Below are positions 33,099 through 43,000 of a stretch of DNA of 64,000 nucleotides, piece by piece (position 1 is the first letter of the stretch; each line of letters begins with the position of its first letter). The notes below the pieces were generated by a model. That model was not told the origin of the DNA and made no database searches. It saw only the letters and a program-made list of their open reading frames with translations. Where the stretch lies: contig CAWDKW010000004.1 in the NCBI GenBank assembly GCA_963803065.1, positions 1 to 64,000 of the forward strand, in the 5' to 3' direction. The position numbers were made by a program, and so were the translations under genes. This stretch comes from DASXMT01 sp963803065. Lineage in GTDB: Bacteria; Actinomycetota; Acidimicrobiia; Acidimicrobiales; RAAP-2.

Positions 33099-34541
33099 TC
33101 ACGACGATGCCGCCATGGTCTCGGTGAGCATCACCGGCAGCCGGAGGTGCCAGTCGGTCCGGGTCTGATAGGCATCGCCGGCCTTCAGGGCCGCCCCCTC
33201 ATCGAACGGCTGCGCCCCCAGCTGGAGCGACAGCGGGAGTCCGTCGTCGGTGAAGCCCATCGGCACGACCAGCGCAGGGTTGCCCACCGCGTCCCAGTAC
33301 CCGGTGAACACCGTCTTGAAGAACGTGCCCAAGCGTCGCTCGAGCATCGCCTCATGGGACAGCGCACCGATGGCCGACGTCGGGGTGGCGACGAGGTCGA
33401 CCGACTCAAACGTCTTCGCCAGCATCTCCTGGGCCACCCGCCGGACACGAGCAGCCTGGACGTAGTCGGGCCCCGACGAGAGTGCGCCGCGGGAGATGTT
33501 GGCTCGGCTGAGGGCGTAATAGTCCTCCCACTTCGTCGTGAGGTCGTTGTGGTGGTAGGCCAACGCCTCAGCGGCCATCATCACCCAGAGGGCGGTCGTG
33601 ACCTCGTCGTAGAGGGGAAGGGTCACTTCCACGATGTCTGCGCCCAGGTCGGCCAGGGTGGCGATGGCAGCGTCGAAACACCCACGGAGCGCAGGGTCCG
33701 ACTGCTCGGGGAAATGGTTGGTGAGCTCGATGCCGATCCTCATCCCGTGGAGGTCCCCGGTCAGCACGCCCACGTAGTCGTCCACCGCGCGGTCGACGCA
33801 CGACTCGTCGCTCGGGTGGTGACCGGCGATGACCGACAACATGGCGGCGCAATCCCGAGCTGACCGGGCCAAGGGCCCGATGTGGTCGAGGCTGTAACCC
33901 AGCGGCACACAGCCCGACTTCGGGACGCGCCCGAAGGTCGGCATCAGCCCGGAGACTCCGTTCCAGGCGGCGGGGATCCGGATGCTGCCACCGGTGTCGG
34001 TGCCGATCCCGGCCATGACCAAGCCGGCGGCGATCCCGTTCCCTGTCCCCGCGCTCGACCCTCCCGGAGACCGGTCGAGGCTCCATGGGTTCTTCGGAAT
34101 GGCGAAGGGCTTGGTCGAGTCCGGCGACCCGATGGCGAACTCCGACGTGGTGAGCTTGCCGGTGATGACCGCCCCGGCCGCTTTGAGGCGGGCCACCACC
34201 GGGGCGTCCTTTCCTGCGCCCCATGCCCGATCGAGGATCAGGCTGTTCGCCGTAGTCGGGCCCTCGGCCATCGCCAGGATGTCCTTGATGCCGATCGGGA
34301 TGCCTTGGTAGGGCCCCTTGTCGATCCCGTCGGCGAAGTCCTCGTCGGCCCGTTGGGCCCGGGCCATGGCGTAGTCGTCGAACCGGGTCACGTAGGTGCC
34401 CGTCACCGGGTCGAGCGCGTCGGCCCGGGCGATCATGGCCGACGTGAGCTCGACGCTGGTCGTCTCGCCGGCCCGCAGGGCGGCGGCCGCTTCGGTCACC
34501 GTGAGCGGTAGGTCGGTGCGTTGCAGATTGTCAATGGCCAT
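33099..34541 (-). CDS. Amidase-signature-family amidohydrolase
   Basis: A 480-residue amidase with the full Ser-cisSer-Lys triad: Lys in IPIGIKDILA (~residue 80), cis-Ser in SPGGSSAGTGNGIAAGL (~157) and the nucleophile Ser in IGTDTGGSIRIPAAWNGVSGLMPTFGRVP (~180). The Gly/Ser-rich signature SSAG...TDTGGSIR is complete. It hydrolyses an amide bond of unknown substrate; relatives act on aryl-acylamides, glutamyl-tRNA or biuret-type compounds. AGGGAAGG lies just upstream of the ATG at 34541. A small protein that may be its partner follows. Confidence 0.9.
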   Translation of the reverse strand: MAIDNLQRTDLPLTVTEAAAALRAGETTSVELTSAMIARADALDPVTGTYVTRFDDYAMARAQRADEDFADGIDKGPYQGIPIGIKDILAMAEGPTTANSLILDRAWGAGKDAPVVARLKAAGAVITGKLTTSEFAIGSPDSTKPFAIPKNPWSLDRSPGGSSAGTGNGIAAGLVMAGIGTDTGGSIRIPAAWNGVSGLMPTFGRVPKSGCVPLGYSLDHIGPLARSARDCAAMLSVIAGHHPSDESCVDRAVDDYVGVLTGDLHGMRIGIELTNHFPEQSDPALRGCFDAAIATLADLGADIVEVTLPLYDEVTTALWVMMAAEALAYHHNDLTTKWEDYYALSRANISRGALSSGPDYVQAARVRRVAQEMLAKTFESVDLVATPTSAIGALSHEAMLERRLGTFFKTVFTGYWDAVGNPALVVPMGFTDDGLPLSLQLGAQPFDEGAALKAGDAYQTRTDWHLRLPVMLTETMAASS

Positions 34542-34998
34542 GGCCTTCCCTCTGTGGCGATCGCGCGGTCCCGAGGCGCTCAAGCTACGGGGGGTTCATT
34601 TCACCAGTGTGTGCTCCCGGTAACGCCATGGTTACGCCGCTGCGGCTTCCGTCCGGGCACCTCCCCCTCCTTTCCAGGAGGCACCCGTTGAAGCCAACCG
34701 AGGAAGTTCCGCCGGATGCGCACCGCCCTCTGCCATTCGGCCCCTTGGCCGTTTCGCCGTTCGGCCGGTTGGCCGGTTGGCCGTTCGGCCGGTTGACCGG
34801 TTGGCCGGTTGGCCGGTTGGCTCGGGAGGCGGCGTCGGTTCGGGTTGCCTCGAGCACTGGCCCTCGGTGCCCTGAGTTGACGACCGCGTGCCTGAGCTGG
34901 GCCTGAGCTCGACCTCTCCGCCGACGGCCCCTCCAGCACCCGGCCACCGCCCGACGAACACCCACCGCAACGGTTGAGCGCCAGCGTTCGCCTAATGG
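34542..34998. other. 457-base intergenic region with GGCCGGTT minisatellite
   Basis: I see no convincing gene. The middle (about 34741-34822) is a degenerate tandem repeat of an 8-9-base unit TTGGCCGG/TTCGGCCGG. The open frames here on the minus strand translate to proline/asparagine/glycine-rich repeats because of this repetition. Confidence 0.6.
34741..34822. repeat. Tandem TTGGCCGG-type repeat
   Basis: Roughly nine degenerate copies of an 8- or 9-base GGCCGGTT/GGCCGTTC unit stand in a row. The repeated units contain the palindrome GGCC and could form multiple hairpins. Confidence 0.7.
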
Positions 34999-35436
34999 TC
35001 AGGGGACCACGAGGATGGGGCGGCGAGCGTGGCGGATCAGGCGGACGGTGACAGACCCGGCATAGGCGTGACGCCGCGACGCTGACCGGCCGACCACGAT
35101 CCCGTCGGCGTGGGCCTCCTCGGCGATGCGCTCGAGCTCGGTGGCCACGTCACCGGTGGCGTGGTGGAAGGTGGCCCGGACACCGAGCTCGGCCAGGGCG
35201 GCCATGGCCTCTGGCTCCTGGGTGTCCTCGGTGACGATGGGGACCGACACGACGGCGATGCTCGACACCGCCGGGATGGTCGTGATGGAGGCCACGATCA
35301 ACCAGGCCTGGTTACGCCGGGCGATGCCGGCGGCGAAGGCCAACGCGTCGCGACTGGGCGGCGACTCGTCGTACCCGACGACCAGCCCGACGATGCCGTC
35401 CTTGGCGATCTCGAAGTTGGTGCCGGCTGGGCTCAC
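34999..35436 (-). CDS. Universal stress protein (UspA family)
   Basis: A single 145-residue Usp domain: LVVGYDESPPSRDALAFAAGIARR at the start (nucleotide-binding Asp), then ASITTIPA, ELGVRATFHHATGDVATELERIAEEAHADGIVVGRSASRRHAYAGSVTVRLIRHARRPILVVP. The ATP-binding G-x2-G-x9-G-(S/T) motif is present in the shape VGRS...AGSVT but with non-standard spacing. It should function in stress or dormancy responses in the cytoplasm. Two 18-base direct repeats lie upstream at 35572-35607 and may be operator sites. Confidence 0.85.
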   Translation of the reverse strand: MSPAGTNFEIAKDGIVGLVVGYDESPPSRDALAFAAGIARRNQAWLIVASITTIPAVSSIAVVSVPIVTEDTQEPEAMAALAELGVRATFHHATGDVATELERIAEEAHADGIVVGRSASRRHAYAGSVTVRLIRHARRPILVVP

Positions 35437-35792
35437 CGGCCCGCCCCCGTCACCGGTGGGACTGGCCGACGATGGTCCCGGCGCCCGGTACCTCGATACG
35501 GGGGGTGATTGCTCGAGCGAGCCGAGGGGCGTCCCGGCGTCGGCCCGTGTGGCGTCATCAACCTCGATCCTCCCGTGTATCAGGTGCGGCCCGTGTATCA
35601 GGTGCGACCATTGCGGATTACACCCATGTGATCGTCACACCCTTTCCGCGCACTACTGGCAACGCAAATGGCGGAAGGAGCCGGACGGTCGAAGTGTTGG
35701 AAATCAAGCTCGAGGTGGGCGGACGATTCGACGTGGCGTGAGCCTCGGCATGCCCCCGGTTCCCTGCGGCCCTGGCGTAGTGGGCGAGAGGA
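35437..35792. other. 356-base intergenic region with an 18-bp direct repeat
   Basis: No convincing gene is present. The adjacent copies CCCGTGTATCAGGTGCGG (35572-35589) and the same with final A (35590-35607) suggest a regulator site upstream of the universal stress protein gene, which reads leftward from 35436. Confidence 0.5.
35572..35607. repeat. Adjacent 18-bp direct repeats, possible operator
   Basis: Two head-to-tail copies that differ only in the last base. The 136-base distance to the UspA start codon is large for a direct promoter element, so the role is uncertain. Confidence 0.6.
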
Positions 35793-36584
35793 TCAGTTGA
35801 GACGGGCCCGGACGGCGGTGGAACGGGCTTCGAGCCGCTCGATGATCTCGTCGTCGAATGCGCCGTCGGAGGCCAGCTCGTCGAGGAGATCGGCGGCCTC
35901 GCTGTAGCAGCCCAGGTCGGCCAGCCCGTTGGCCACGCTGGCCCGCTCTGCCACCGAGAGCTCGGGGATGGCGACGCGGAGCCGGGTCACCCACAGCAAG
36001 GACCTGACGTCGGCGCGCCCCCGGTAGCTGTGGTCCAGGTTGGCCAGCATCCGGGCCAGGATGGCTCGCCGACCGGTAGGCGCCAGCATGGTGGGAACCA
36101 GAGTCACGCTCGGGCCGCCGATGGCCTGCAGCAGGCGCTCGCAGGCCGCGTGGTCGAGCCGTTGGCCGCCGGCGAAGGCGTCTATGAGGAGATCGGGCGA
36201 AGCGGTGTCGCGGACCAGGAAGTGGCCGGGCATGCCGACGCCCTCGAGGGTCAGCCCGAGTCGCCGCCCGACCTCGATGAGGAGCACGGACAAGGAGATG
36301 GGGATGCCGAGGTGCCGGTCGAGGACCTGGTCCAGGTACGAGTTGCGAGGGTCGTCGTATCGCTTGCGGTTGCCCCGCAGGCGCAGGGTCTCGAACAGCA
36401 TCCGGCACACCCCGTCGGTGCTGGGCTCGTCGACACTGGCGGCGATGTCGTCCAGGCGTGCCAGTTGCTCGGCGACGTCGAGGGTCGGGTTGGCGTGGGC
36501 GGCGATGAGGAGGGCGGCCTCGTCAAGGGGGAGGTCGACGTCGCGGCGCTCCAGGAGCTCCCGCCAGCGGGTGGTCGCATCCAT
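35793..36584 (-). CDS. SirB1-family transglutaminase-like / TPR protein
   Basis: A 263-residue protein with the SirB1 layout. The helical N-terminus (LDEAALLIAAHANPTLDVAEQLARLDDIAASV) is followed by the conserved RGNRKRYDDPRNSYLDQVLDRHLGIPISLSVLLIEVGRRLGLTLEGVGMPGHFLVR (~70-130). This block resembles transglutaminase-fold proteins but has Ser in ISLSVL where a catalytic Cys would sit, as SirB1 members do. The C-terminal ~80 residues form TPR-like helices (ILARMLANLDHSYRGRADVRSLLW, ELSVAERASVANGLADLGCYSEAADLL). Function in actinobacteria is unknown. GTG/ATG start assignment is by family length. Confidence 0.8.
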   Translation of the reverse strand: MDATTRWRELLERRDVDLPLDEAALLIAAHANPTLDVAEQLARLDDIAASVDEPSTDGVCRMLFETLRLRGNRKRYDDPRNSYLDQVLDRHLGIPISLSVLLIEVGRRLGLTLEGVGMPGHFLVRDTASPDLLIDAFAGGQRLDHAACERLLQAIGGPSVTLVPTMLAPTGRRAILARMLANLDHSYRGRADVRSLLWVTRLRVAIPELSVAERASVANGLADLGCYSEAADLLDELASDGAFDDEIIERLEARSTAVRARLN

Positions 36585-36660
36585 CGGATCAGCCTACGCG
36601 GTCGGGGAGTGGGGGCCAGGACGGTTGGTCCTGCACCCATCTACCATTTCGTCGACAGAG

Positions 36661-36756
36661 GGAGGCGTGGCGCACAGGGAGGCGTGGCGCACAGGGAGGC
36701 GTGGCGCACAGGGAGGCGTGGCGCACAGGGAGGCGTGGCGCAGAGGGAGGCGTGGT
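36661..36756 (+). repeat. 17-bp tandem repeat with Shine-Dalgarno-like GGAGG
   Basis: Five and a half copies of GGAGGCGTGGCGCACAG stand in exact 17-base register from 36661. The fifth differs by a C-to-G change and the sixth, beginning GGAGG at 36746, is altered so that its seventh base starts the ATG at 36757. The last copy therefore supplies the ribosome-binding site and spacer of the SDR gene. Confidence 0.85.
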
Positions 36757-37554
36757 ATGGAGAAGGTCGTGCTCATCACCGGGGCCTCGGCGGGCATCGG
36801 ACGGGCGACCGCCGACCGGCTGCAGCGCGCCGGTTGGGCCGTGGTCGGGGCGAGCAGGCGCGGCACGTCGTCGAGGGGATGGGCGCCCATGACCATGGAC
36901 GTGGACCGGGATGACTCGGTCGCCGACGGCGTGGCCGCCGTGCTCGGGGACCACGGAAGGCTCGATGCCGTTGTCGCCTGTGCCGGGTGGGGGCTGGCCG
37001 GCCCGGTGGAGCAGACGCCGATCGCCGAAGCCAAGGAACAGATCGAGACCAACTTCTGGGGAGTGGTGCGGCTGGTCCAGGCCGCCCTTCCTGCTATGCG
37101 GGCGAGGGGCACCGGCCGGCTGGTGCTCATCAGTTCCATCGTCGGGGCGATCGGCGTACCCTTCCAGGCTTTCTACAGCGCGTCCAAGTTCGCAATGGAG
37201 GGATACGCCGAGGCGCTGGCCTACGAGGTGGCACCCTTCGGGATCGACGTGACCCTGGTGCAGCCGGGCAACGTGCGCACCGAGTTCACGGCCAGTCGGA
37301 AGGACGTGCAGCCCCCCGCCGACGACCCCTATGCCGCCGTCGTGACCAAGGCGATCGGCAAGATGGAGCGCGACGAGGGAAAGGGGGTGGCACCGGAGGA
37401 GGTGGCCGCGGTCATACAGCGCGTGCTCGAGTCGGCACGGCCGCCACGGCGCGCCTCGGTGGGCAAGTTCGACGAGCGGATCGGGCTCATAGCCAAGCGC
37501 TTGATGCCCTACCGGCTCTTCGAGAGGGCGGCCAAGGGCAGCCTGGGCGTCTGA
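36757..37554 (+). CDS. Short-chain dehydrogenase/reductase
   Basis: A 265-residue SDR with TGASAGIGRATADRL (~8-22), VGASRRG after strand 2 (Arg points to NADP), ACAGWGLAGPVEQTP (NAG-like), catalytic LISSIVG, Tyr-x-x-x-Lys in AFYSASKFAMEGYAEAL and a QPGNVRTEF loop. The long tail (~200-265) resembles the retinol-dehydrogenase-like SDRs, and the last helix may touch the membrane. Translation probably starts at ATG 36757 using the final copy of the upstream tandem repeat as ribosome-binding site. Confidence 0.85.
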   Translation: MEKVVLITGASAGIGRATADRLQRAGWAVVGASRRGTSSRGWAPMTMDVDRDDSVADGVAAVLGDHGRLDAVVACAGWGLAGPVEQTPIAEAKEQIETNFWGVVRLVQAALPAMRARGTGRLVLISSIVGAIGVPFQAFYSASKFAMEGYAEALAYEVAPFGIDVTLVQPGNVRTEFTASRKDVQPPADDPYAAVVTKAIGKMERDEGKGVAPEEVAAVIQRVLESARPPRRASVGKFDERIGLIAKRLMPYRLFERAAKGSLGV

Positions 37555-37580
37555 GCCGGGCCCCTTGGGTCTGAGCGCGG

Positions 37581-39803
37581 TCAGATCGGACGCTCGGTAC
37601 CGATCCGGCTGGCGTTGTATATCTCGATGGTGGTGTCGACGACCCCGGCCATGCGGTCGGTCTCATTGACCACGATCGTCTGCAGCTGGCCGTGGCTCAG
37701 GCCGCTGTGCACCTGTTGTTGCACAGAGTCCAGCCCAGAAGGCGGGGAATCGACGTCTGACTCCACCGCATCAGCCAGCGCCTCGAACGAGGTCTCGAGC
37801 TGGAGGCGGAGAGGAATCAGCGCGGGCTGGCCCTCGAGATGGGCGCCCTCCAGATGATGGAGGAGGGCCAGCGAGGCCAAGCCGAAACGGTGCATCTGGG
37901 CCAACATGCCTTCGGCCGCGACCAGGGACAGTGTGCCCTTGTCGCGCCCGTGGGGCTCGTGGGCCATGCGCTCGACGGCGGCCTCGGCGTTGGAGCGCGA
38001 GAGCCGAGCGGCCGAGATCAGCGAGTCGAAGTTCTCGTCCGGTCCGTTGCCCGGATCGGAGAAGGCAGCGACCACCCGTTGTCCCAACCGGCCCTCGGCT
38101 CGAAGACAGCTGGCCACCAGCCCGGGGACCTGCGTGGCTACCCAGGTCGGCCAGACCAGGAAGGCGACGACGGTCAGGCCCGCGCCGATGAGGTTGTCGA
38201 CGGTCCGGTTGGCCACTGCCGTCATGGCGGGGAGACCCATGAAGGCGGCCAGGAACACGGTGAGACAGGTCAGGAAGAGTGCGAAGGCGCCGTAATTGGC
38301 GTTGAGGAAGGAGAAGGCGAACGCGCTGACCACGATGGTGAGCACGGCCAGGGTGACCGGTCCCGGTTGGAGCGAGGCGAGCAGGAGGGTGGCAGCGACC
38401 ACGCCGGCCAATGTCCCGATGACCCGGAGGAGGCTTCGTCCGACGGTGACCCCGAACTCGGGCTTCAGGACGAAGATGACGGCCACCACGATCCAGTAAC
38501 CGTCGGTCGGGTCGATGACCCGGTACAGCACGGTGGCCACGGTGGAGACCGCGGCCAGCCGGAGGGCGTGGCGGCATGCGGTCGACTCGAGGGTCAGGTT
38601 GGCCCGGAGCGCGAGGGCCGCTCCGGCCAGCGGCCCCTGGTGCTCGGTCGGCCTGCGGTGTGACGGCCCGGTGGGCCGGGTCGGTCGGACTGGCGGCCCG
38701 TTCGACGAAAGGTCTCCCGGGGAGTTCGTCGGGGCCCCTCTGGGAGCCGTGACCGGGTCGGACCCGTGTAGTAGGCGCATCACGGTACCGAGGTGACCCC
38801 GGATCTCGTCGAGGTGATCGTCGACCTCGGCCGCCCCTTCGGGGTCGGTGGCGGGCCACGTCGGAGTCGGCCGGCGCAGTGCCCGATCGATGTCGGCGAG
38901 CCGTAGCTCGATCGGGTCGCCGGCGTATGCGTGCCGGTCGGCGGCACACGTGTCGGCGATCTCCTCCAGGAAGCCGCTCACCGCTCGTCCGGCCCGGTCG
39001 ATGGCTTCGATCGTGTCCACCGGACCGGGTTGGTCGCCATGGGCGCGGGCCAACCTTGCTCGGGCCTCGGACAGGGCGGCCAGCGAGGTGCGCAGTTGCT
39101 CGGTCTGGCCGGCGAGGGCACGGTCCCGGTCGGCGTGGTCGAGGTAGCGGTGGGGTCCGGGCAGGGCCAAGGTTGCCGCCAGCGTGTCGAACGGTTCGGC
39201 CTCGGGGAGGCTGGCCTCGCCGTGACCGATGCCCGAGGCGTATCCGGCCAGTGCCCGATAGGCCGTCGCCAGTGCACGCGCCTCGGCTCGCTGGCCGCGC
39301 CGATGGAAGGCGAGGACAAGCAGGGCGGCACCTAGCCCGCCGCACAACGCCAGCCCTCCGTCTTCGAGGGCCAGCGACGGTGTGGCGTCGAGCGATGACG
39401 CGATCAGCAGCCCGACCGATGAGACCACCCCCACGAGGGCGGCGTTGGGGCCGATGGCCACCATCAGGCCGCCCAGGAAGGTCCATCCAGCCACCACCGG
39501 GTAGATCCCGGCGTGTTCGATGCCGGTGACCGCGCCGAGGAACACTGCCACGCCGACGATGACCGCGGCCACGGCCACGATCCGGGCCCGAATGCGAAAG
39601 CCGGGTTGGTAGAGCGAGAAGCTCGACAGGAAGGCGCCGATGGCCGCCCACGCGCCGGCCCGAGGATGGCCGACGGCCAAGCCGATGATCAACGGGACGG
39701 CGATCGAACAGGCGGCTTCGATCCCGATCAAGGGCCGGATCTGTGACCGGTCGACCCTCAGTGCCAATTGCACGACGTCCCTGGCCGACCCCTCGCTGAC
39801 CAT
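37581..39803 (-). CDS. FUSC-family (aromatic acid exporter-type) membrane protein
   Basis: This 740-residue protein has two hydrophobic blocks. The first (~20-160) contains GIEAACSIAVPLIIGLAVGHPRAGAWAAIGAFLSS, the N-terminal FUSC-type helices; the second (~430-555) contains STVATVLYRVIDPTDGYWIVVAVIFVLKPEFGVT and RVIGTLAGVVAATLLLASL, the typical FUSC_2 region. Long soluble helical parts lie between and after. Relatives export fusaric acid, aromatic acids or quaternary compounds. The gene diverges from the FN3/IPT gene across a 237-base gap containing an inverted repeat. The product may protect against aromatic intermediates of the neighbouring pathways, which is a guess from context. Confidence 0.85.
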   Translation of the reverse strand: MVSEGSARDVVQLALRVDRSQIRPLIGIEAACSIAVPLIIGLAVGHPRAGAWAAIGAFLSSFSLYQPGFRIRARIVAVAAVIVGVAVFLGAVTGIEHAGIYPVVAGWTFLGGLMVAIGPNAALVGVVSSVGLLIASSLDATPSLALEDGGLALCGGLGAALLVLAFHRRGQRAEARALATAYRALAGYASGIGHGEASLPEAEPFDTLAATLALPGPHRYLDHADRDRALAGQTEQLRTSLAALSEARARLARAHGDQPGPVDTIEAIDRAGRAVSGFLEEIADTCAADRHAYAGDPIELRLADIDRALRRPTPTWPATDPEGAAEVDDHLDEIRGHLGTVMRLLHGSDPVTAPRGAPTNSPGDLSSNGPPVRPTRPTGPSHRRPTEHQGPLAGAALALRANLTLESTACRHALRLAAVSTVATVLYRVIDPTDGYWIVVAVIFVLKPEFGVTVGRSLLRVIGTLAGVVAATLLLASLQPGPVTLAVLTIVVSAFAFSFLNANYGAFALFLTCLTVFLAAFMGLPAMTAVANRTVDNLIGAGLTVVAFLVWPTWVATQVPGLVASCLRAEGRLGQRVVAAFSDPGNGPDENFDSLISAARLSRSNAEAAVERMAHEPHGRDKGTLSLVAAEGMLAQMHRFGLASLALLHHLEGAHLEGQPALIPLRLQLETSFEALADAVESDVDSPPSGLDSVQQQVHSGLSHGQLQTIVVNETDRMAGVVDTTIEIYNASRIGTERPI

Positions 39804-39920
39804 GCCGGAAACCTACTGGGGATCGGTGATGTCGATCGTCTCCATCGAGAGGATCGGGAGAGGGTGCCTGGGTATGAGCCATTTTTCGAGGCCGACGTCG
39901 TATTCTTGTCCGCGCGACCG

Positions 39921-39948
39921 ACTGGTTCCGATCCGACACCGAACCAGT
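39921..39948. promoter_or_regulatory. Inverted repeat in divergent intergenic region
   Basis: ACTGGTTC (39921-39928) and GAACCAGT (39941-39948) are perfect inverses across 12 bases, in the gap between the divergent FUSC and FN3 genes. Operator or transcribed hairpin cannot be distinguished. Confidence 0.4.
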
Positions 39949-40040
39949 ACGAGGCCCGCTGACCGCCGTGGCGGTGGCGGGCCCGTACCGGTCCGAGGGT
40001 CGCGCCGCGCCGGCGAATCGACGATGGGAGACACTGACAC

Positions 40041-43000
40041 GTGGTGAAGGGCCGACACTCCCGGTTCGGGTTGTCGTCGAGCGGCGAGGGATCTCGGCGA
40101 TTCACCGGTACCCAGAAGATCGTGTCACTGTCGGCGGTGGCGGCCATCGTGATCCTCACCACCGTCTTCGCGGTCATCGGCCAACCGAGCATCGCCGTCC
40201 AGCCCAAGCCCTTCGGCGGCTCGCTGATCCTCAACGACGTGCAGGACCCGGTGGTCGTGGACGTGGCCACCGGTTCGCCCAACCTGCGCCTCCAGGGCAT
40301 CGAGTCCCAGGTCGGGGCCACCGATCCGTCGCTGGTCGACTCCGTCCCCCTGACCGACGGGACGCTCCTGGTCAACCGGCACACGGGCACCTTCAACGTG
40401 CTCGGCCTGGGCAACTCGATCGTGAAGACGAACGGCGGCATCGCCCTCGGCGACCTTCCCGGCACCACGGGTGCGGCCGGGTTCGCCGCCGGCGACAACG
40501 GCTACATCGTCCGCTACGCGCCCACTGCGGCCACCGTCTCCCTGGTCGACCAGGCCACGGTGGCCGCGGCCGCCCGGTCGGGGGCAGGCGCGCCCGGCGC
40601 CGGCGCCGGTGCGACCGTGCCGTTGCTCGGATTCGCCACGGTGGCCGAGCAGATCCCGAGCGACCCCGGAGCCACCGTGGTGGCCAACGGCGACTTGTGG
40701 ACCATCACCCGGTCCAACGGGCACGGGAGCCTCCGGCGGTTCAGCCCTGGGTCGCCGGGCAAGCAACTGGACTCCTCACCGTTCGGCCCGGTGGACCCGA
40801 TTGCCGCGTTAGCGGCCGCCCGCACCCGCGGTGGGGACGCGGTGGCCCTGGCCGAGCCGGCAGGCATCCGGATCCTGCAACCCGCGGCGGGGGGTGGAAG
40901 CCCGCAATCGACCACCGTTTCGGTGGCGGCCGGGGGCCGGGTCGACCAGATCGTACCGGTGGGCAACGGCGACGGGCAGGTCCTCTTCGCCTACCACTCG
41001 GAGGCTGGTTGGCGACTGGTCGGCGTCGACCTGGCCAGCAGCCAGGCGCTGCCCGAGCAGCCCATGACCGGGCTGGCGGCCAAGGCCACCCTGGAGTCGC
41101 CGGTGATCAACGACGGTGCCATCTATGCCATCGCCGACGACGGTTCGGCCACGCCGCCCCTGGTGCGGATCGATCCCCGGACCGGGGCCGTCGCCCCGCT
41201 GCCCGGGGTGGCCACCTACCCTGTGGCCGGGCCGGCCGAGGCCACCACCTTCACCGACGCCGGCCTCCCCCCTCAGGTCATCGCCGTGGGTCCGCGGGTG
41301 ATCATCAACAATCCCAACCGGGTCCTGGCCGTGGTCGTGTTCACCGACGGGTCTCGGCCCACCCGCGTGATCGACAAGCGCACCGCTGTCGCCGTTGACC
41401 CCTCGGGACTGCCCGGCGCGCCGGCCGGGGCCACCCCGGTCGCCAACGCGCCGTCGGCCGTGCCCTCCAAGGATGTCGTGTCCCAACCACAGCCGGTCGA
41501 CACCCAGCTCAGGTGCAAGACCATCTCCCAGACGCCCCGCGTCCCCGTGCTCGACCAGCCGGTGCCGGCCGCCCATTCGGTGTCGCTGTCGTGGACCTAC
41601 ACGCTGCTCGACGACCAGGACTGTGAGCCGACGTCCTACCTGGTGACGGTGGCCGCGGTCGGTGGCGGCCCCTCCCCGGCGACCACCCAGTTCCCGGTGA
41701 ACGGTCAGACCCAGTTCACGGTGCCCGGGCTCCGGCCCAACACGACCTACGCGTTCGTGGTCACCGCCCTCATCAACAGCCAGTCGACGCCGTCGTTGCC
41801 CCGGGAGGCGACCACCAACCCGTTGGGCCCCGACGCACCGCTGTCGGTGACCACCGTGGCCAACGGCGGTTCCGGCTGGACGGTCAGCTGGACGGTGTGC
41901 CAGGGGAACGCGTGCGACAGCAACCTTCCCGCCGCCACCTGGACGATCACCGGGTCGAGCTGCGGCAGCGGCTCCCAGTTCGTCGGCACCCCGCCGGTGG
42001 TCAGCGTCCCCGGCACCGGGGGCGCCGTCCAGAGTGCGACCGTCCCCTTCGACCAGTTCCCCACCCTGGTGGGCGACTCGCTCAGCTTCTCGGTGCAGGG
42101 CACCAGCGCCACGGGGCTACCCGGTGACGCCACTCGGGACGGCACCTGCACCGAGGGGTGGCGACCGGCCGACCCCTCTGCCTTCAGCGTGGTCGGGAGC
42201 GCCGCCGCCTCCCCGGGGGGCACGTCGGTGACGGCGACGCTCCAGGTGCAACCGAATCCGGGCGTCTCGAAGGTGGCCGCCTTCGGGTCGAACGACGTCC
42301 GCTACGCCTTCTCGGTCCTCGACCAGAGCACCGGCCAGACCAGTCCGCCCCAGACGGTCTCCCAGCCGTCGGCCTCCTTCGCCGGGCTGGCGCCGGGCCA
42401 CACCTACGTCCCCCAGGTGAGCGTCACGCCCCTGATATCGCCGACGGGCGGGGCGGCCGTCACCGGCGCACCCTTCGGGACCACGGTGCCCTGGCCTTCG
42501 GGAATCACGGCCACCCAGGTCGGCGGGGTGGCCCCGGGCAGCACTCCCCACCAGGGATCGGCCCAGTTCTCCCTGGCCAACGTGTTCGCGGTGCCCTCGG
42601 CCACGGTGACGGCGTCGGCCACCGTGACCTGCGGGAACTTCCAGGGGTCGGGGGGAAGCGGGCTGCCCGTCGCACCGGCGGGCGGCGGCGCCGGCTCGGT
42701 CAGCATCTCGCTCGACTTCACCCAGGAGGCCGGGTCCTGCTCGGTCGCGTTCACCCTTTCCGACGGTCCGAACGGCCCCTACGGGGCCGTCCCCTTCCAG
42801 GTGCCCAGCGCGGCGCTGACGGCGAACCCCCCGCCGCTGCCCGTCTCCAAGGCCAACTACACCGTCACCCCCCAACCGGGAGCCGTCAAGGTGACGAGCA
42901 ACTACTCCGGTGGGGGCGGCACCGGCTGGGCCATCGACCTCGTCGCCTCGTCGACGTGCACGGCCATCTCCAATGCCCCGGGTGGGACCGGCGGCCCGTG

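Noticed and set aside
34585..34970. Minus-strand frames encoding NRPTGQPA-type repeats
   Set aside because: The repetitive translation is a by-product of the GGCCGGTT minisatellite. All three minus frames give similar low-complexity text and there is no ribosome-binding site.
36661..36756. CRISPR-like array
   Set aside because: The units are exact 17-base tandem repeats without spacers and end in a start codon. No Cas genes are present.
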